Assembly (NCBI RefSeq): GCF_029868385.1
Contig: NZ_JARWNX010000061.1
Coordinates: 211,816-275,815, forward strand
DNA length: 64,000 bases
Direction: 5' to 3'
Origin: Nocardia cyriacigeorgica
GTDB taxonomy: Bacteria > Actinomycetota > Actinomycetes > Mycobacteriales > Mycobacteriaceae
Shown: one piece after another, positions 46,710 through 55,466 of the stretch
How the letters are laid out: each line of letters begins with the position of its first letter
Numbering within the stretch: position 1 is the first letter of the stretch
Notes under the pieces: generated by a model
Told to the model about the DNA's origin: nothing
Databases searched by the model: none
What the model saw: the letters and a program-made list of their open reading frames with translations, nothing else
Translations under genes and position numbers: made by a program

Positions 46710-47654
46710 TCAGCCTGGCATGGCGGCGAGGGTGAGGGCGGTGGCGGTCGGGCCGGTGCCGTAGCGGCCGGTGCGGCCTTCGAGTTGTTCGGACAGAGCG
46801 AGGGCGGTGGTGATGCGGCCGAGTTCGCGGTCGAGGTTGTCGACGGTGGTGACCGTGGCCGCCAGAGGGGCGTCGGCGCGGACCACCGCGAGCGGGCCGG
46901 AGCCTTCGGCGGCTCCGGCGCGGCCTGCCAGCACCGTGCCGGCGCCGCGCGCGCGCAGAGTTCCGGCGAAGCGGGCGATATTGGCGCCGCGACTGTTCTC
47001 CTCGGCCTTCGCACCGTCGCCGGTGACGATGACGGCGAGCTGGGCCGGTTGCACGGGGGTGTCGCCGTAGGCGAGGAACCCGCCGCCGCGCAGCGTCTCG
47101 AGGGAGAGCCCCAGTTCCTGCGGGGTGCTGCGCGGCTGCCCGGTGGCCGGATCCACCAGCAGCACCAGGCCGAGCAGATCACCGGCCATACTGCCCTGGT
47201 CGACGGCGCCGGTGCGCAGTTCGGCGCCCGCCGGGATGATGTTGGTGAGGGTGGAACGCATCCGGTCGCCCTCGGTGGCGTCGACGAAGGCGTCGGTGAA
47301 GGCGATCCGGCCGGTGATGGCGGCGCCGGAGGTCTGCAAGGCGGCGACGACACCGTCGACGTCACCGGGGTCGGCGTCGGGGGTGGTGAACACGATGACG
47401 CTGCGGTCGGCGAGGGTGCCGCCGAGGATCCGCTGCGCGGAATGGGCGAGGAAGGCGTCGGCGCCGTTCATCTGGCCGGACAACCGTTGGTTCTGTTCGG
47501 TGAGGGTGTCGACCTGGGTGCGCAGATCGTCCTTATCGCTACGCAGACCCGACAGCAGGTCCGAGGCAAGGGTCTGGGAGCCGAGCACCACGCCGAGGGC
47601 GAGCGCGAGAAAGATCGCGGCGATCGACACCGCATGCTGGCGAAACGAGATCAC
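46710..47654 (-). CDS. mctB: SteB / MctB copper-retention and division protein
   Basis: A 314-residue protein equal in length and place to Mtb Rv1698 (MctB, needed to keep intracellular copper low) and C. glutamicum SteB, which acts with SteA in daughter-cell separation. N-terminal transmembrane helix (HAVSIAAIFLALALGVVLGS) is followed by a coiled coil (DKDDLRTQVDTLTEQNQRL) and an extracytoplasmic alpha/beta domain (RSVIVFTTPDA, QLAVIVTGDGA). GTG 47654 with GGGAGGGG upstream overlaps the steA stop as GTGA. Copper link here is from the Mtb literature, not from motifs. Confidence 0.92.
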   Translation of the reverse strand: MISFRQHAVSIAAIFLALALGVVLGSQTLASDLLSGLRSDKDDLRTQVDTLTEQNQRLSGQMNGADAFLAHSAQRILGGTLADRSVIVFTTPDADPGDVDGVVAALQTSGAAITGRIAFTDAFVDATEGDRMRSTLTNIIPAGAELRTGAVDQGSMAGDLLGLVLLVDPATGQPRSTPQELGLSLETLRGGGFLAYGDTPVQPAQLAVIVTGDGAKAEENSRGANIARFAGTLRARGAGTVLAGRAGAAEGSGPLAVVRADAPLAATVTTVDNLDRELGRITTALALSEQLEGRTGRYGTGPTATALTLAAMPG

Positions 47655-48865
47655 GCCCCTCCCCCACCCCATAGGCCCTGGACCCACACCGCGAAGCGAT
47701 TCCAGGTGTCGACGCCCCAGTCCAGCACCTCGGCGCCGGAACTCGAGGCCAGCACCACCACGATCACCGCGATCAGCGCGGCGAGCACCACCAGCGCGAT
47801 CGCGGTGCCGGAGACCCGGTTGCGGTAGAGCGTGGACACCGCGGTGGCGTCCATCAGCGTCGAACCGACCTTGAGCCGGGTGAGGAACGTCGCCGGATTG
47901 CTGTCGCGACGGCCGCGATCGAAGAATTCGTCCAACGAGGCGGCCGCACCCGCGGTGACGATCAGCGCCGCACCGTGATGGTGGGCCAGCAACAAGGCCA
48001 GATCCGCGGGCGCGCCGGAGGACGGGAACGTGGTCGCACCGATACCGAGATCCTGGATGCGTTCCAAGCCCTTCGCGTGACCGTCGGTATCGGCGGGCAG
48101 GATCACTTCGGCGCCGGATTTCAGTGTCGCGGTGGTGATCTCGTCCGGGTCACCGACGATCAGGTCCGGGCGGTAGCCGCCCCTGGTCAGGGTGTCGGCG
48201 CCGCGCCCGACCCCGACCATGATCGGCGCGTACTCCTTGATGAACGGTTTGAGCTTCTTCAGATCATCGGCGTGGCCGGGCCCGTCACCGACGACGACCA
48301 CATGCCGCCCGCGCATGTCCAGCTCCAGCTCCGGCACCCCGATGCCGTCGATGAGCAGGGCCGATTCGGTGCGGACGAACTCGATCGTATTGCCGGCGAA
48401 GGCTTCCAGATGATCGGCGAGACCATTGCGGGCCTCGATCATCCGCTCCGCGATGGCGGCCTCGGTGAGTTCGATGGCCTCGACGAGGACTTCGGGTTCC
48501 TTCTTGGTGAGTCGGTCGGCGTAGACGACGCCGACGTCGATACGGATCTTGGCGCCGTCCTTGATCTTGGAGAACGCATCCGAACTCACCGTGTCCAGCA
48601 GCAGGATATCGTTGGCCACCAGCACTTCCGGGCCGAGATTGGGATAGCGTCCCGAGATCGACGGCGAGGTGTTGATCACCGCGACCACACCCGCTTCGAC
48701 GAGCCGGTCGGCGGTGAGCCGATCCAGATCCATTTCGTCGAGCACCACGATATCGCCGGGGCCGACACGTTTGAGCAGACGCCGGGTGTTGCGGTCCACG
48801 CGGGCTATTCCGGTGCGACCGGGCAGCGTCTCGGTGTTCTTCGACAACAACGCCAGCATCTTCAT
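47651..48865 (-). CDS. steA: SteA-type cytokinetic protein (Rv1697-like)
   Basis: A 404-residue protein with a thiamine pyrophosphokinase-like alpha/beta domain (GDIVVLDEMDLDRLTADRLVE, VVVVGDGPGHADDL, GYRPDLIVGDPDEIT) and a single C-terminal transmembrane helix (AIALVVLAALIAVIVVVLASS), so it is membrane-tethered with the enzyme-like part in the cytosol. In C. glutamicum SteA works with SteB in cell separation. Coupled to the next gene by a GTGA overlap. Confidence 0.9.
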   Translation of the reverse strand: MKMLALLSKNTETLPGRTGIARVDRNTRRLLKRVGPGDIVVLDEMDLDRLTADRLVEAGVVAVINTSPSISGRYPNLGPEVLVANDILLLDTVSSDAFSKIKDGAKIRIDVGVVYADRLTKKEPEVLVEAIELTEAAIAERMIEARNGLADHLEAFAGNTIEFVRTESALLIDGIGVPELELDMRGRHVVVVGDGPGHADDLKKLKPFIKEYAPIMVGVGRGADTLTRGGYRPDLIVGDPDEITTATLKSGAEVILPADTDGHAKGLERIQDLGIGATTFPSSGAPADLALLLAHHHGAALIVTAGAAASLDEFFDRGRRDSNPATFLTRLKVGSTLMDATAVSTLYRNRVSGTAIALVVLAALIAVIVVVLASSSGAEVLDWGVDTWNRFAVWVQGLWGGGGA

Positions 48866-48918
48866 GAGGCCGATGATGGCCGCAAACCCTCAACCATTGG
48901 TGGAGGCGCGCCGAACCC

Positions 48919-48944
48919 GGTACCACATTCGTCACTGTGATACC
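48919..48944. promoter_or_regulatory. inverted repeat, possible GntR-type operator
   Basis: GGTACCACA (48919-48927) and TGTGATACC (48936-48944) match in eight of nine positions with an 8-base spacer. The right half continues TGATACCAAT, like GntR-regulator half-sites of corynebacteria. It lies between divergent steA and gntP, about 100 bp before gntP and 55 bp before steA. No regulator gene adjoins. Confidence 0.4.
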
Positions 48945-49046
48945 AATGCACACCTCCCGCTACCGGCGAGTCGCCACCAGCAACCCACCGGCGACCGAAA
49001 ACGTGTCTGTCACGGCGAAAGGCCCGCGGACACGTAGGGTACCGGC

Positions 49047-50396
49047 GTGAACACCGTGCACCTGGTCACCGCCGCGGTCGCCGGAATCGTCGTCATCGTC
49101 GCCGCGATCACCTGGCTCAAGATTCATCCGTTCATCGCCCTGTCCGTCGGCGCCATCGGCGTCGGGATCGGCGCCGGGTCCGGCGCGTCCGATACGGTCG
49201 CCAGTTTCGTCGTCGGTTTCGGCTCGACGATGGGCAGTGTCGGCATCCTGATCGGCTTCGGCGCGATGTTCGGCAAACTTCTGGCCGACTCCGGTGGCGC
49301 GTCGCGTGTGGTCGACACCCTGCTCAATCTCTCCGGCCCGAAACTGATGCCGTGGACGATGGGTCTGGTCGGCGCCGTCATCGGTCTGCCGATGTTCTTC
49401 GAGATCGGCGTCGTGCTGCTGATGCCGGTGATCATCATCGTGGCCCGCCATTCCGGGCTGCCGCTGATGCGCATCGCCATCCCCACCCTGGCGGGCCTGT
49501 CGGCGATGCACGGCCTGGTGCCGCCCCACCCCGGTCCGCTGGTCGCGGTCGACGCCCTCGACGCCAATCTCGGCCTCACCCTCGCCTTCGGCGTGTTGGT
49601 CGCGATCCCGACCGTCATCGTCGCGGGCCCGCTGTTCGGCATCCTCGCCGCGCGCTGGGTCGATGTTCCGGTCCCTGAGATGTTCGGCGACGAAGACGAC
49701 GATGATGATGCCGCCGACAAGAAGCCACAGCCGCCGTTCCTGATCGCCATCGGCACCATCCTGCTTCCGGTGGTGCTCATGCTCGGCAAAACTCTCGCCG
49801 ACGTCATCGCGCCCGACTCGACCTCCGCGCTGAAGTCCACTCTCGATTTCCTCGGCACCCCCGTCGTCGCGCTCGGTATCGGCTTGCTCGCGGGCATCGT
49901 GCTGCTCGGCTACACCGCGCGGATGAGCCGCGACGACCTCGCCGAGACCATGAACAACTCGCTGCCGCCGATCGCGGGCATCCTGCTGATCGTGGGCGCC
50001 GGTGGCGGCTTCAAACAGGTCCTCGTCGATACCGGCATCGCCGATCTCATCGCCGACGCCATCCAGGGCAGCAGCCTTCCGGTGCTGTTCCTGGCCTGGC
50101 TGGTCGCGGTCCTGATCCGCGTCGCGACCGGATCGGCTACGGTCGCCACCGTCACCGCGTCCGGAATTCTCGCGCCGGTGGCCGCCGACCTGTCCAACAC
50201 CCATGTCTCACTGATGGTGCTGGCGATCGGATCCGGTTCGCTGTTCCTCTCGCATGTCAACGATGCGGGGTTCTGGCTGGTGAAGGAGTATCTCGGCTTG
50301 ACGGTGGCGCAGAATCTGAAGACGTGGACGGTGATGGAATGCCTGATATCGGTATGCGGTCTGGCCGGAGTGCTGGCGCTGAGCGTGGTCGTATGA
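49047..50396 (+). CDS. gntP: gluconate:H+ symporter
   Basis: A 449-residue GntP-family permease with 12 or more hydrophobic segments. Signature stretches: GFGSTMGSVGILIGFGAMFGKLL in steps, VGAVIGLPMFFEIGVVLLMP, AMHGLVPPHPGPLVA and RVATGSATVATVTASGI, and the end LSHVNDAGFWLVKEYL. An acidic cytosolic loop (DEDDDDDAADKK) is notable. GTG start. Its stop overlaps gntK (ATGA), so both form a gluconate import and phosphorylation operon. The pair is inserted between steA and recN, which are neighbours in Mtb. Confidence 0.94.
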   Translation: MNTVHLVTAAVAGIVVIVAAITWLKIHPFIALSVGAIGVGIGAGSGASDTVASFVVGFGSTMGSVGILIGFGAMFGKLLADSGGASRVVDTLLNLSGPKLMPWTMGLVGAVIGLPMFFEIGVVLLMPVIIIVARHSGLPLMRIAIPTLAGLSAMHGLVPPHPGPLVAVDALDANLGLTLAFGVLVAIPTVIVAGPLFGILAARWVDVPVPEMFGDEDDDDDAADKKPQPPFLIAIGTILLPVVLMLGKTLADVIAPDSTSALKSTLDFLGTPVVALGIGLLAGIVLLGYTARMSRDDLAETMNNSLPPIAGILLIVGAGGGFKQVLVDTGIADLIADAIQGSSLPVLFLAWLVAVLIRVATGSATVATVTASGILAPVAADLSNTHVSLMVLAIGSGSLFLSHVNDAGFWLVKEYLGLTVAQNLKTWTVMECLISVCGLAGVLALSVVV

Positions 50397-50896
50397 GTAC
50401 GACGGTGCTGGTGGTTATGGGCGTATCCGGATCGGGCAAGTCGACGGTGGCGCGGCTGCTCGCGGAGAAACTCGGCTGGGACATGCTCGAGGGCGACGAT
50501 ATGCATCCCGAAGCCAATGTCGCCAAGATGGCCTCGGGCACACCGCTCACCGATGCGGACCGTTGGCCGTGGCTGCGCCGGATCGCGGCCTGGATCGATA
50601 CCCGTCAGGCGGCCGGGAGGCCGGGCATCGTCACCTGTTCGGCGCTCAAACGCAGCTACCGTGACGTCCTGCGGCGTGAAGGCGTGATCTTCGTCCACCT
50701 CACCGGCGACACCGACCAGATCCGCGACCGGATACGCCATCGCGCGGGACATTTCATGCCGACCTCACTGCTCCGGTCGCAAGTGGACACCCTGGAGCCG
50801 CTGGCACCCGACGAGAACGGCATCGTCGTCGAAATCGGCCGCCCACCACGGGAAGAGGTCGCCGAGGTGCTCGCACAATTGCCGAACCAGAACTGA
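50393..50896 (+). CDS. gntK: gluconokinase
   Basis: A 167-residue shikimate-kinase-fold enzyme making 6-phosphogluconate. P-loop GVSGSGKSTVARLLAEKLG, then EGDDMHPEANVAKMASGTPLTDADRWPWL (substrate region, split), CSALKRSYRDVLR and GHFMPTSLLRSQVDTLE. ATG 50393 overlaps the gntP stop. An in-frame upstream extension is not needed. Confidence 0.94.
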   Translation: MSTTVLVVMGVSGSGKSTVARLLAEKLGWDMLEGDDMHPEANVAKMASGTPLTDADRWPWLRRIAAWIDTRQAAGRPGIVTCSALKRSYRDVLRREGVIFVHLTGDTDQIRDRIRHRAGHFMPTSLLRSQVDTLEPLAPDENGIVVEIGRPPREEVAEVLAQLPNQN

Positions 50897-50989
50897 CACC
50901 GACTGCCCGCACTTACCTCGGGTGCGCCTTTCGCGCCGCACAGGTATACCCGTATTCTCCGGGTCACAGATATCCGAAGAGGAGACGTC

Positions 50990-51409
50990 ATGGCCAGCAC
51001 CACCGTCGATACCGTCATCGCCGCGCCGCGGGAGGTCGTGTACCGGCTGTTCGCCGACCGCGAGAGCATGAGCCCCTATCTGCCGATCCAGGTCAAACTG
51101 GTCACGCCGGGCACCACCGAACGCGAGGGCGTCGGCGCGCAGCATCAGCTGGGCATCGGCCCGGTCGGCATCACCGAGGAGATCACCCAGCTGGTTCCCG
51201 GTGAACGCATGGAGTACAAGGTCGTCAAGGGCGCACCGGTCAAGCGGCACGTCGGCATCGTCACCTTCGCCGACACCGAGGGCGGCACCAGGGTCACCTA
51301 CACGATGGAATCCGATCCGACGCTCCCCGTGCCCGCCAAGGTGCTCGAGGCCGGTCTGCGGGTGCTCATCAGCCAGTTCATCAGCGGCGCCAAGAAGGCT
51401 GTTCGCTGA
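50990..51409 (+). CDS. SRPBCC-family (START-like) protein
   Basis: A 139-residue helix-grip protein of the polyketide cyclase/dehydrase group: STTVDTVIAAPREVVYRLFAD opening, the strand series (ITEEITQLVPGERMEYKVV) and a long C-terminal helix (LEAGLRVLISQFISGAK). Such proteins bind hydrophobic ligands. AAGAGGAGA precedes ATG. It stands 93 bp after gntK, probably with its own promoter; ligand unknown. Confidence 0.84.
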   Translation: MASTTVDTVIAAPREVVYRLFADRESMSPYLPIQVKLVTPGTTEREGVGAQHQLGIGPVGITEEITQLVPGERMEYKVVKGAPVKRHVGIVTFADTEGGTRVTYTMESDPTLPVPAKVLEAGLRVLISQFISGAKKAVR

Positions 51410-51423
51410 GCTGAAACGCCGAC

Positions 51424-51466
51424 GACACATGGTCGCGTCCGGGTCGACCGGACGCGACCATGTGTC
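51424..51466. terminator. perfect 18-bp stem terminator between SRPBCC gene and recN
   Basis: Arms 51424-51441 (starting GACACATGGTCGCG) and 51449-51466 are perfectly complementary, with a 7-base loop GGTCGAC, followed on the plus strand by ATTT. It lies 15 bp after the SRPBCC stop and 170 bp from the recN stop, so chiefly serves the plus strand. Confidence 0.85.
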
Positions 51467-51636
51467 ATTTCCGACCGGCCGACGCGGTCATCGCACTGTC
51501 CACCGCTGAGTCCGGCCGCCTTCACACGGTTTCGAGCTGCCACACCCACCGCACCGCGGGCACCACTGAGACGCACAGGAGCGCTCCGACAGCGCGTGAC
51601 GACAGCGCCCACCAGCGCGGCGGGCGGCGGAGGCAC

Positions 51637-53409
51637 TCAGCGTGCGGTCGCCCGCTCCGACCGCGCGATCTGCAACAGTTCCTCGGCGTGCGCGCGCCCG
51701 GTCTCGGTATCGTCCAGACCCGCGAGCATGCGCGCCAATTCGATCACCCGCTCATCGTTGGTCAGTGCCCGCACACCGGAATTGACCGCACCGTCACCGT
51801 CATCGGATTTGTTGACCACCAGATGTGTATCCGCGAAGGCCGCCACCTGCGGTAGGTGGGTCACCACGATCACCTGATGGGTGCGCGCCAGCCGGGCCAA
51901 CCTGCGCCCGATCTCCACCGCCGCCCGGCCACCGACACCGGCGTCGACCTCGTCGAACACCATCGTCGCGCCGTGCTCCCCACCGGCGAGCACCACTTCC
52001 AACGCCAGCATCACCCGCGACAGCTCACCACCGGAAGCGCTCTTGCTCAACGGCAGTGACTGCGCCCCCGAATGCGCCGACAACCGGAACTCGACCTCGT
52101 CCACCCCGGACGACCCGGCATGCAATTCGGTATCCCCGATGGTCAACGGCGCCGAATCCTGTGGCGCGGCGGGCACCTGATTCACCTGCACCTCGAGCCG
52201 CGCCTTACCCATGGCGAGCCCGCCGAGTTCCGCGCTCACCGCCGCGGCGAGTTTGCCCGCCGCTTTGGTTCGCGCCGCCGAGAGCTTGCCCGCCGCGGAC
52301 CGCACCTTGTCCGCGGCCGCCTCGACCTCCTTGGCCAACGATGCGAGCGTCTCCTCGGAGACGTCCAACGATTCCAGCCGGGTCCGCGATTCGGCGGCCC
52401 AGGCGAGGACACCGTCGATATCGGGTGCGTATTTGCGAGTGAGCGTTTTGAGTTCGGCCTGCCTGGTCAGCATCGAATCCAGGGCACCGGGGTCGGACGG
52501 CAGATCCGAGAGATAACCGCTCAGATCGGTGGTCAGATCCACCACGATCGCGATCGCCTCACCCAGGCGCGGCGCCAACGCCGCCAGCGCCGGGTCGTCG
52601 GCCGATTCGAGCCGAGACCGCGCCACCCCCAACGCATCCAGCGCGCCGGAGTTCGTCTCGGGCGTGTCGGCCGGACCGGCCAGCGCGTCATGCGCGGTGG
52701 AGGCGGCCTCGCGCAGCGAATCCAGATCGCTGAGCCTGCGGATCTCGGCGACGAGCCGTTGGTCCTCGCCCGGTTCCGGTGCGATGCCGTCGATCTCGGC
52801 CAGCGAATGTTCGAGCCGCTCGGATTCCAACGCGAGTTCGCGGCTGCGCGCGGTGCGTTCGAGCAGTTCGGTGCGGGCATCCAGCCACGCCCGGCGATAC
52901 TGCTGATACTTGCGCAGCAGCGGCCCCACAGTATCGGCGGCGAACTGGTCCAACGCATTCAACTGCTGGTCCGGGCGCTGCAAGCGCAGCTGATCGTTCT
53001 GGCCGTGCACCGTCAGCAGCGGCGCCGTGAAGTCCGACAGCACCGACGCGGGCACACCGCGACCACCCAGATGCGCCCTGGACCGGCCGTCACTGCCGAC
53101 CGTGCGGATCGCGATCACACTGCCGTCGTCGTCACGTTCGGCGGCAGCGGCTTCCAACACCTCGCCCACTTCCGCGCGCGCCGCCTCGTTCACCTCGTCG
53201 ACGGTGAACCGGCCCTCCACCACCGCCCGCGAGGCACCCAACCGGACCCGCCCGGCGTCGGCGCGGGCGCCGCTCAGCAGATGCAGACTGGTGACCACCA
53301 TCGTCTTTCCGGCGCCGGTCTCGCCGGTCAGGACCGTCAGACCCTCATGGAATTGCGCGGTCGCCGTGGAGATGACCCCGAGTCCGTCAATCCTGATCTC
53401 TGTCAGCAC
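51637..53409 (-). CDS. recN: DNA repair protein RecN
   Basis: SMC-like ATPase of about 590 residues for double-strand-break repair. Walker A GETGAGKTMVVTSLHLLSG, a long two-part coiled coil in the middle, and the C-terminal ABC signature (LSKSASGGELSRVMLALEVVL) with Walker B TMVFDEVDAGVGG and ITHLPQVAAFAD-type D-loop region (VVTHLPQVAAFAD). GTG 53409 is preferred: GGAGAG lies five bases before it and the length then matches Mtb RecN. It overlaps nadK by 23 bp. Confidence 0.95.
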   Translation of the reverse strand: MLTEIRIDGLGVISTATAQFHEGLTVLTGETGAGKTMVVTSLHLLSGARADAGRVRLGASRAVVEGRFTVDEVNEAARAEVGEVLEAAAAERDDDGSVIAIRTVGSDGRSRAHLGGRGVPASVLSDFTAPLLTVHGQNDQLRLQRPDQQLNALDQFAADTVGPLLRKYQQYRRAWLDARTELLERTARSRELALESERLEHSLAEIDGIAPEPGEDQRLVAEIRRLSDLDSLREAASTAHDALAGPADTPETNSGALDALGVARSRLESADDPALAALAPRLGEAIAIVVDLTTDLSGYLSDLPSDPGALDSMLTRQAELKTLTRKYAPDIDGVLAWAAESRTRLESLDVSEETLASLAKEVEAAADKVRSAAGKLSAARTKAAGKLAAAVSAELGGLAMGKARLEVQVNQVPAAPQDSAPLTIGDTELHAGSSGVDEVEFRLSAHSGAQSLPLSKSASGGELSRVMLALEVVLAGGEHGATMVFDEVDAGVGGRAAVEIGRRLARLARTHQVIVVTHLPQVAAFADTHLVVNKSDDGDGAVNSGVRALTNDERVIELARMLAGLDDTETGRAHAEELLQIARSERATAR

Positions 53410-54358
53410 GTGTGCTCTCCGTTCGCCGTCGGCCACGCCAGCCTGTCACGGGCAATTGGAATTTGCGCACCATCCGGTCGGCGAACGGCGCGGAATCCAA
53501 CCGCACCCACTGCACCGGTTCGGCGCCGCGGACCGCTTCCACCCGACCACCCCTCGGCAGGGCGAGGGTGCGCCTGCCATCCAGGAAAACTATCGCATCG
53601 TGGCCCGTCGCAACGGATTCGACCGCGATACGGGAATCCGGGCTCGCCACCAGCGGCCGCGCGAACAAGGCATGAGCATTGCTGGGGATCACCAGCAGCG
53701 CCTCCAGCTCCGGCCACACCACCGGCCCGCCAGCGGAGAACGCGTAGGCGGTCGATCCGGTGGGCGTCGCGATGAGGATGCCATCGCAGCCGAATGCCGA
53801 GACCGGCCTGCCATCGACCTCGAGCACCACTTCCAGCACGCCCATGCGGGCGGCGTTCTCGATACTGGCTTCGTTGAGCGCCCAACCGGTTTCGACCACC
53901 TCGTCGTCCACCCGGACCGATACGTCGATGGTCATGCGCTGTTCGATGCGGTAGTCGCGGCGCACCACCTGCGCCAGTGCCTCGTCCAGATGTTCGGCCT
54001 CGGCTTCGGTGAGGAAACCGATGCGCCCCAGATTGATTCCCAGCACCGGCACCGATGCGGTGCGCGCCAGTTCGGCGGCGCGCAGGAAGGTGCCGTCACC
54101 ACCGAGGGCAAGCACCATCTCGCAGCCGAGCGCGGCGTCGGGTTTGTGCTCGACGACCCGCACCGGATAGCCGCCGGTGACGCCGGGATCCACCTCGAAC
54201 TTGGTGCTGTAGGCCTCATCGGCGAGCACCCGCAGACCGATACCCGCATCGGCCAAGATCTTCGCCACCCGATGCGCGGTCTCGATGATCTCCGCCCGCC
54301 CCGGATGCGAGACCAGCAGGATTTCCCGCCCGCCGGTCTCGCCCGTCAGCGCGTTCAC
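53387..54358 (-). CDS. nadK: NAD kinase
   Basis: Makes NADP from NAD with ATP or polyphosphate. A 323-residue enzyme with the GGDGTFLRAAEL motif, GINLGRIGFLTE, the NE/D motif (LNEASIENAA) and TPTGSTAYAFSAGGPVV. The C-terminal ~20 residues are an Arg/Asp-rich tail overlapping the recN start. GTG start overlaps the tlyA stop as GTGA. Rv1695 (ppnK) position. Confidence 0.95.
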   Translation of the reverse strand: MNALTGETGGREILLVSHPGRAEIIETAHRVAKILADAGIGLRVLADEAYSTKFEVDPGVTGGYPVRVVEHKPDAALGCEMVLALGGDGTFLRAAELARTASVPVLGINLGRIGFLTEAEAEHLDEALAQVVRRDYRIEQRMTIDVSVRVDDEVVETGWALNEASIENAARMGVLEVVLEVDGRPVSAFGCDGILIATPTGSTAYAFSAGGPVVWPELEALLVIPSNAHALFARPLVASPDSRIAVESVATGHDAIVFLDGRRTLALPRGGRVEAVRGAEPVQWVRLDSAPFADRMVRKFQLPVTGWRGRRRTESTRADRDQD

Positions 54359-55176
54359 TGTGGACCCTCCTCAACCGCACGCTCGACCAGGGCCGCGACC
54401 GCCGCCTCGTCATAGTCGAACGGTCCGTCTTTGCGCAGCCACAGGAAATACTCGACATTGCCCGACGGGCCGGGCAGTGGACTGGCCACCGCCGCCAACG
54501 TGCGCAATCCGAGTTCTCCCGCGGCCGCGGCCACCGTGCGCACCGCCTCGGCGCGCAGCGCCGGATCGCGCACCACACCGCCGGAGCCTACTCTTTCCTT
54601 GCCTACCTCGAATTGCGGCTTCACCATCGGCAGCAGGTCCGCACCGGGCGCCGCGCACGCGGCCAGTGCGGGCAGCACCAGCGCGAGGGAGATGAACGAC
54701 AGGTCGGTGACCACCAGCTCCACCGGACCGCCGATCGCCTCGGCGGTCAGAGTGCGCACATTGGTGCGATCCAACACCCGGACGCGGTCGTCGTTCTGCA
54801 ACCGCCACACCAGCTGGCCGTAGCCGACATCGGCGGCGACCAACTCACGCGCCTCACGAGACAACAGCACATCGGTGAATCCGCCGGTCGACGCACCGGC
54901 GTCCAGGCAGCGTTTCCCCGTGACGGTCAGCCCGCCCGGCTCGAACGCTTCCAGCGCACCCAGCAGTTTATGCGCGCCCCGAGAAGCCCACGACACCTCA
55001 TCGGGCTGCTCCCGCACCAGCAGCGGGGTCCCGGCTTCGACAGCCGTCGCCGGTTTCACCGCGACGGTGCCATTGATCAGGACGCGGCCCGCGCCGATCA
55101 GTTCGACCGCATGTTCTCGCGATCTGGCCAATCCGCGGCGGACCAGCTCGGCGTCCACTCGTGCGCGCCTGGCCAC
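54355..55176 (-). CDS. tlyA: 16S/23S rRNA 2'-O-methyltransferase TlyA
   Basis: About 273 residues: S4 RNA-binding domain (ARRARVDAELVRRGLARSREHAVELI) then an FtsJ-like methyltransferase (KRCLDAGASTGGFTDVLL SAM site, AADVGYGQL, VVTDLSFISLALVLPAL, MVKPQFEVGKE). In mycobacteria TlyA methylates cytidines in 16S helix 44 and 23S helix 69; its loss gives capreomycin resistance. GTG 55176 lies one base after the preceding stop and gives the family's usual N-terminus. Longer in-frame starts are rejected. Confidence 0.94.
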   Translation of the reverse strand: MARRARVDAELVRRGLARSREHAVELIGAGRVLINGTVAVKPATAVEAGTPLLVREQPDEVSWASRGAHKLLGALEAFEPGGLTVTGKRCLDAGASTGGFTDVLLSREARELVAADVGYGQLVWRLQNDDRVRVLDRTNVRTLTAEAIGGPVELVVTDLSFISLALVLPALAACAAPGADLLPMVKPQFEVGKERVGSGGVVRDPALRAEAVRTVAAAAGELGLRTLAAVASPLPGPSGNVEYFLWLRKDGPFDYDEAAVAALVERAVEEGPQ

Positions 55177-55177
55177 C

Positions 55178-55453
55178 TCAGATCTTGTCCACCGTCGCCA
55201 GCGCCTGCACCAGGACCTCGTGTGCCTGTTCCAGGATGTGTGCCCGCCTGCTGATATCGGTGCCGCTGTCCGGGTCGGTGTCGACCACACCCGTGCGGAC
55301 CGTGAGTTCACCGAGCAGCGCATCGATCTCGGTGCGAATACGGTCGGGGTCGGCCGGTTCCGGACGTCCCTGCGCACCCGGCAGATGCTGACCGGGCAGC
55401 GGCGCCCCTGGTCGAGGGCCGGGCAGAGGCGGGCGGGGCGTGGGAGTACTCAT
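55178..55453 (-). CDS. small conserved protein (Rv1693-like)
   Basis: A 91-residue protein with a Pro/Gly-rich first third (TPRPPLPGPRPGAP) and a helical remainder (IRTEIDALLGELTV...DISRRAHILEQAHEVLVQALATVDKI). It occupies the place of Rv1693, a short protein of unknown role between the HAD phosphatase and tlyA. The helix suggests a small coiled-coil adaptor. The HAD gene is 13 bp upstream, tlyA one base downstream. Confidence 0.78.
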   Translation of the reverse strand: MSTPTPRPPLPGPRPGAPLPGQHLPGAQGRPEPADPDRIRTEIDALLGELTVRTGVVDTDPDSGTDISRRAHILEQAHEVLVQALATVDKI

Positions 55454-55466
55454 CGTGGCGACAACG

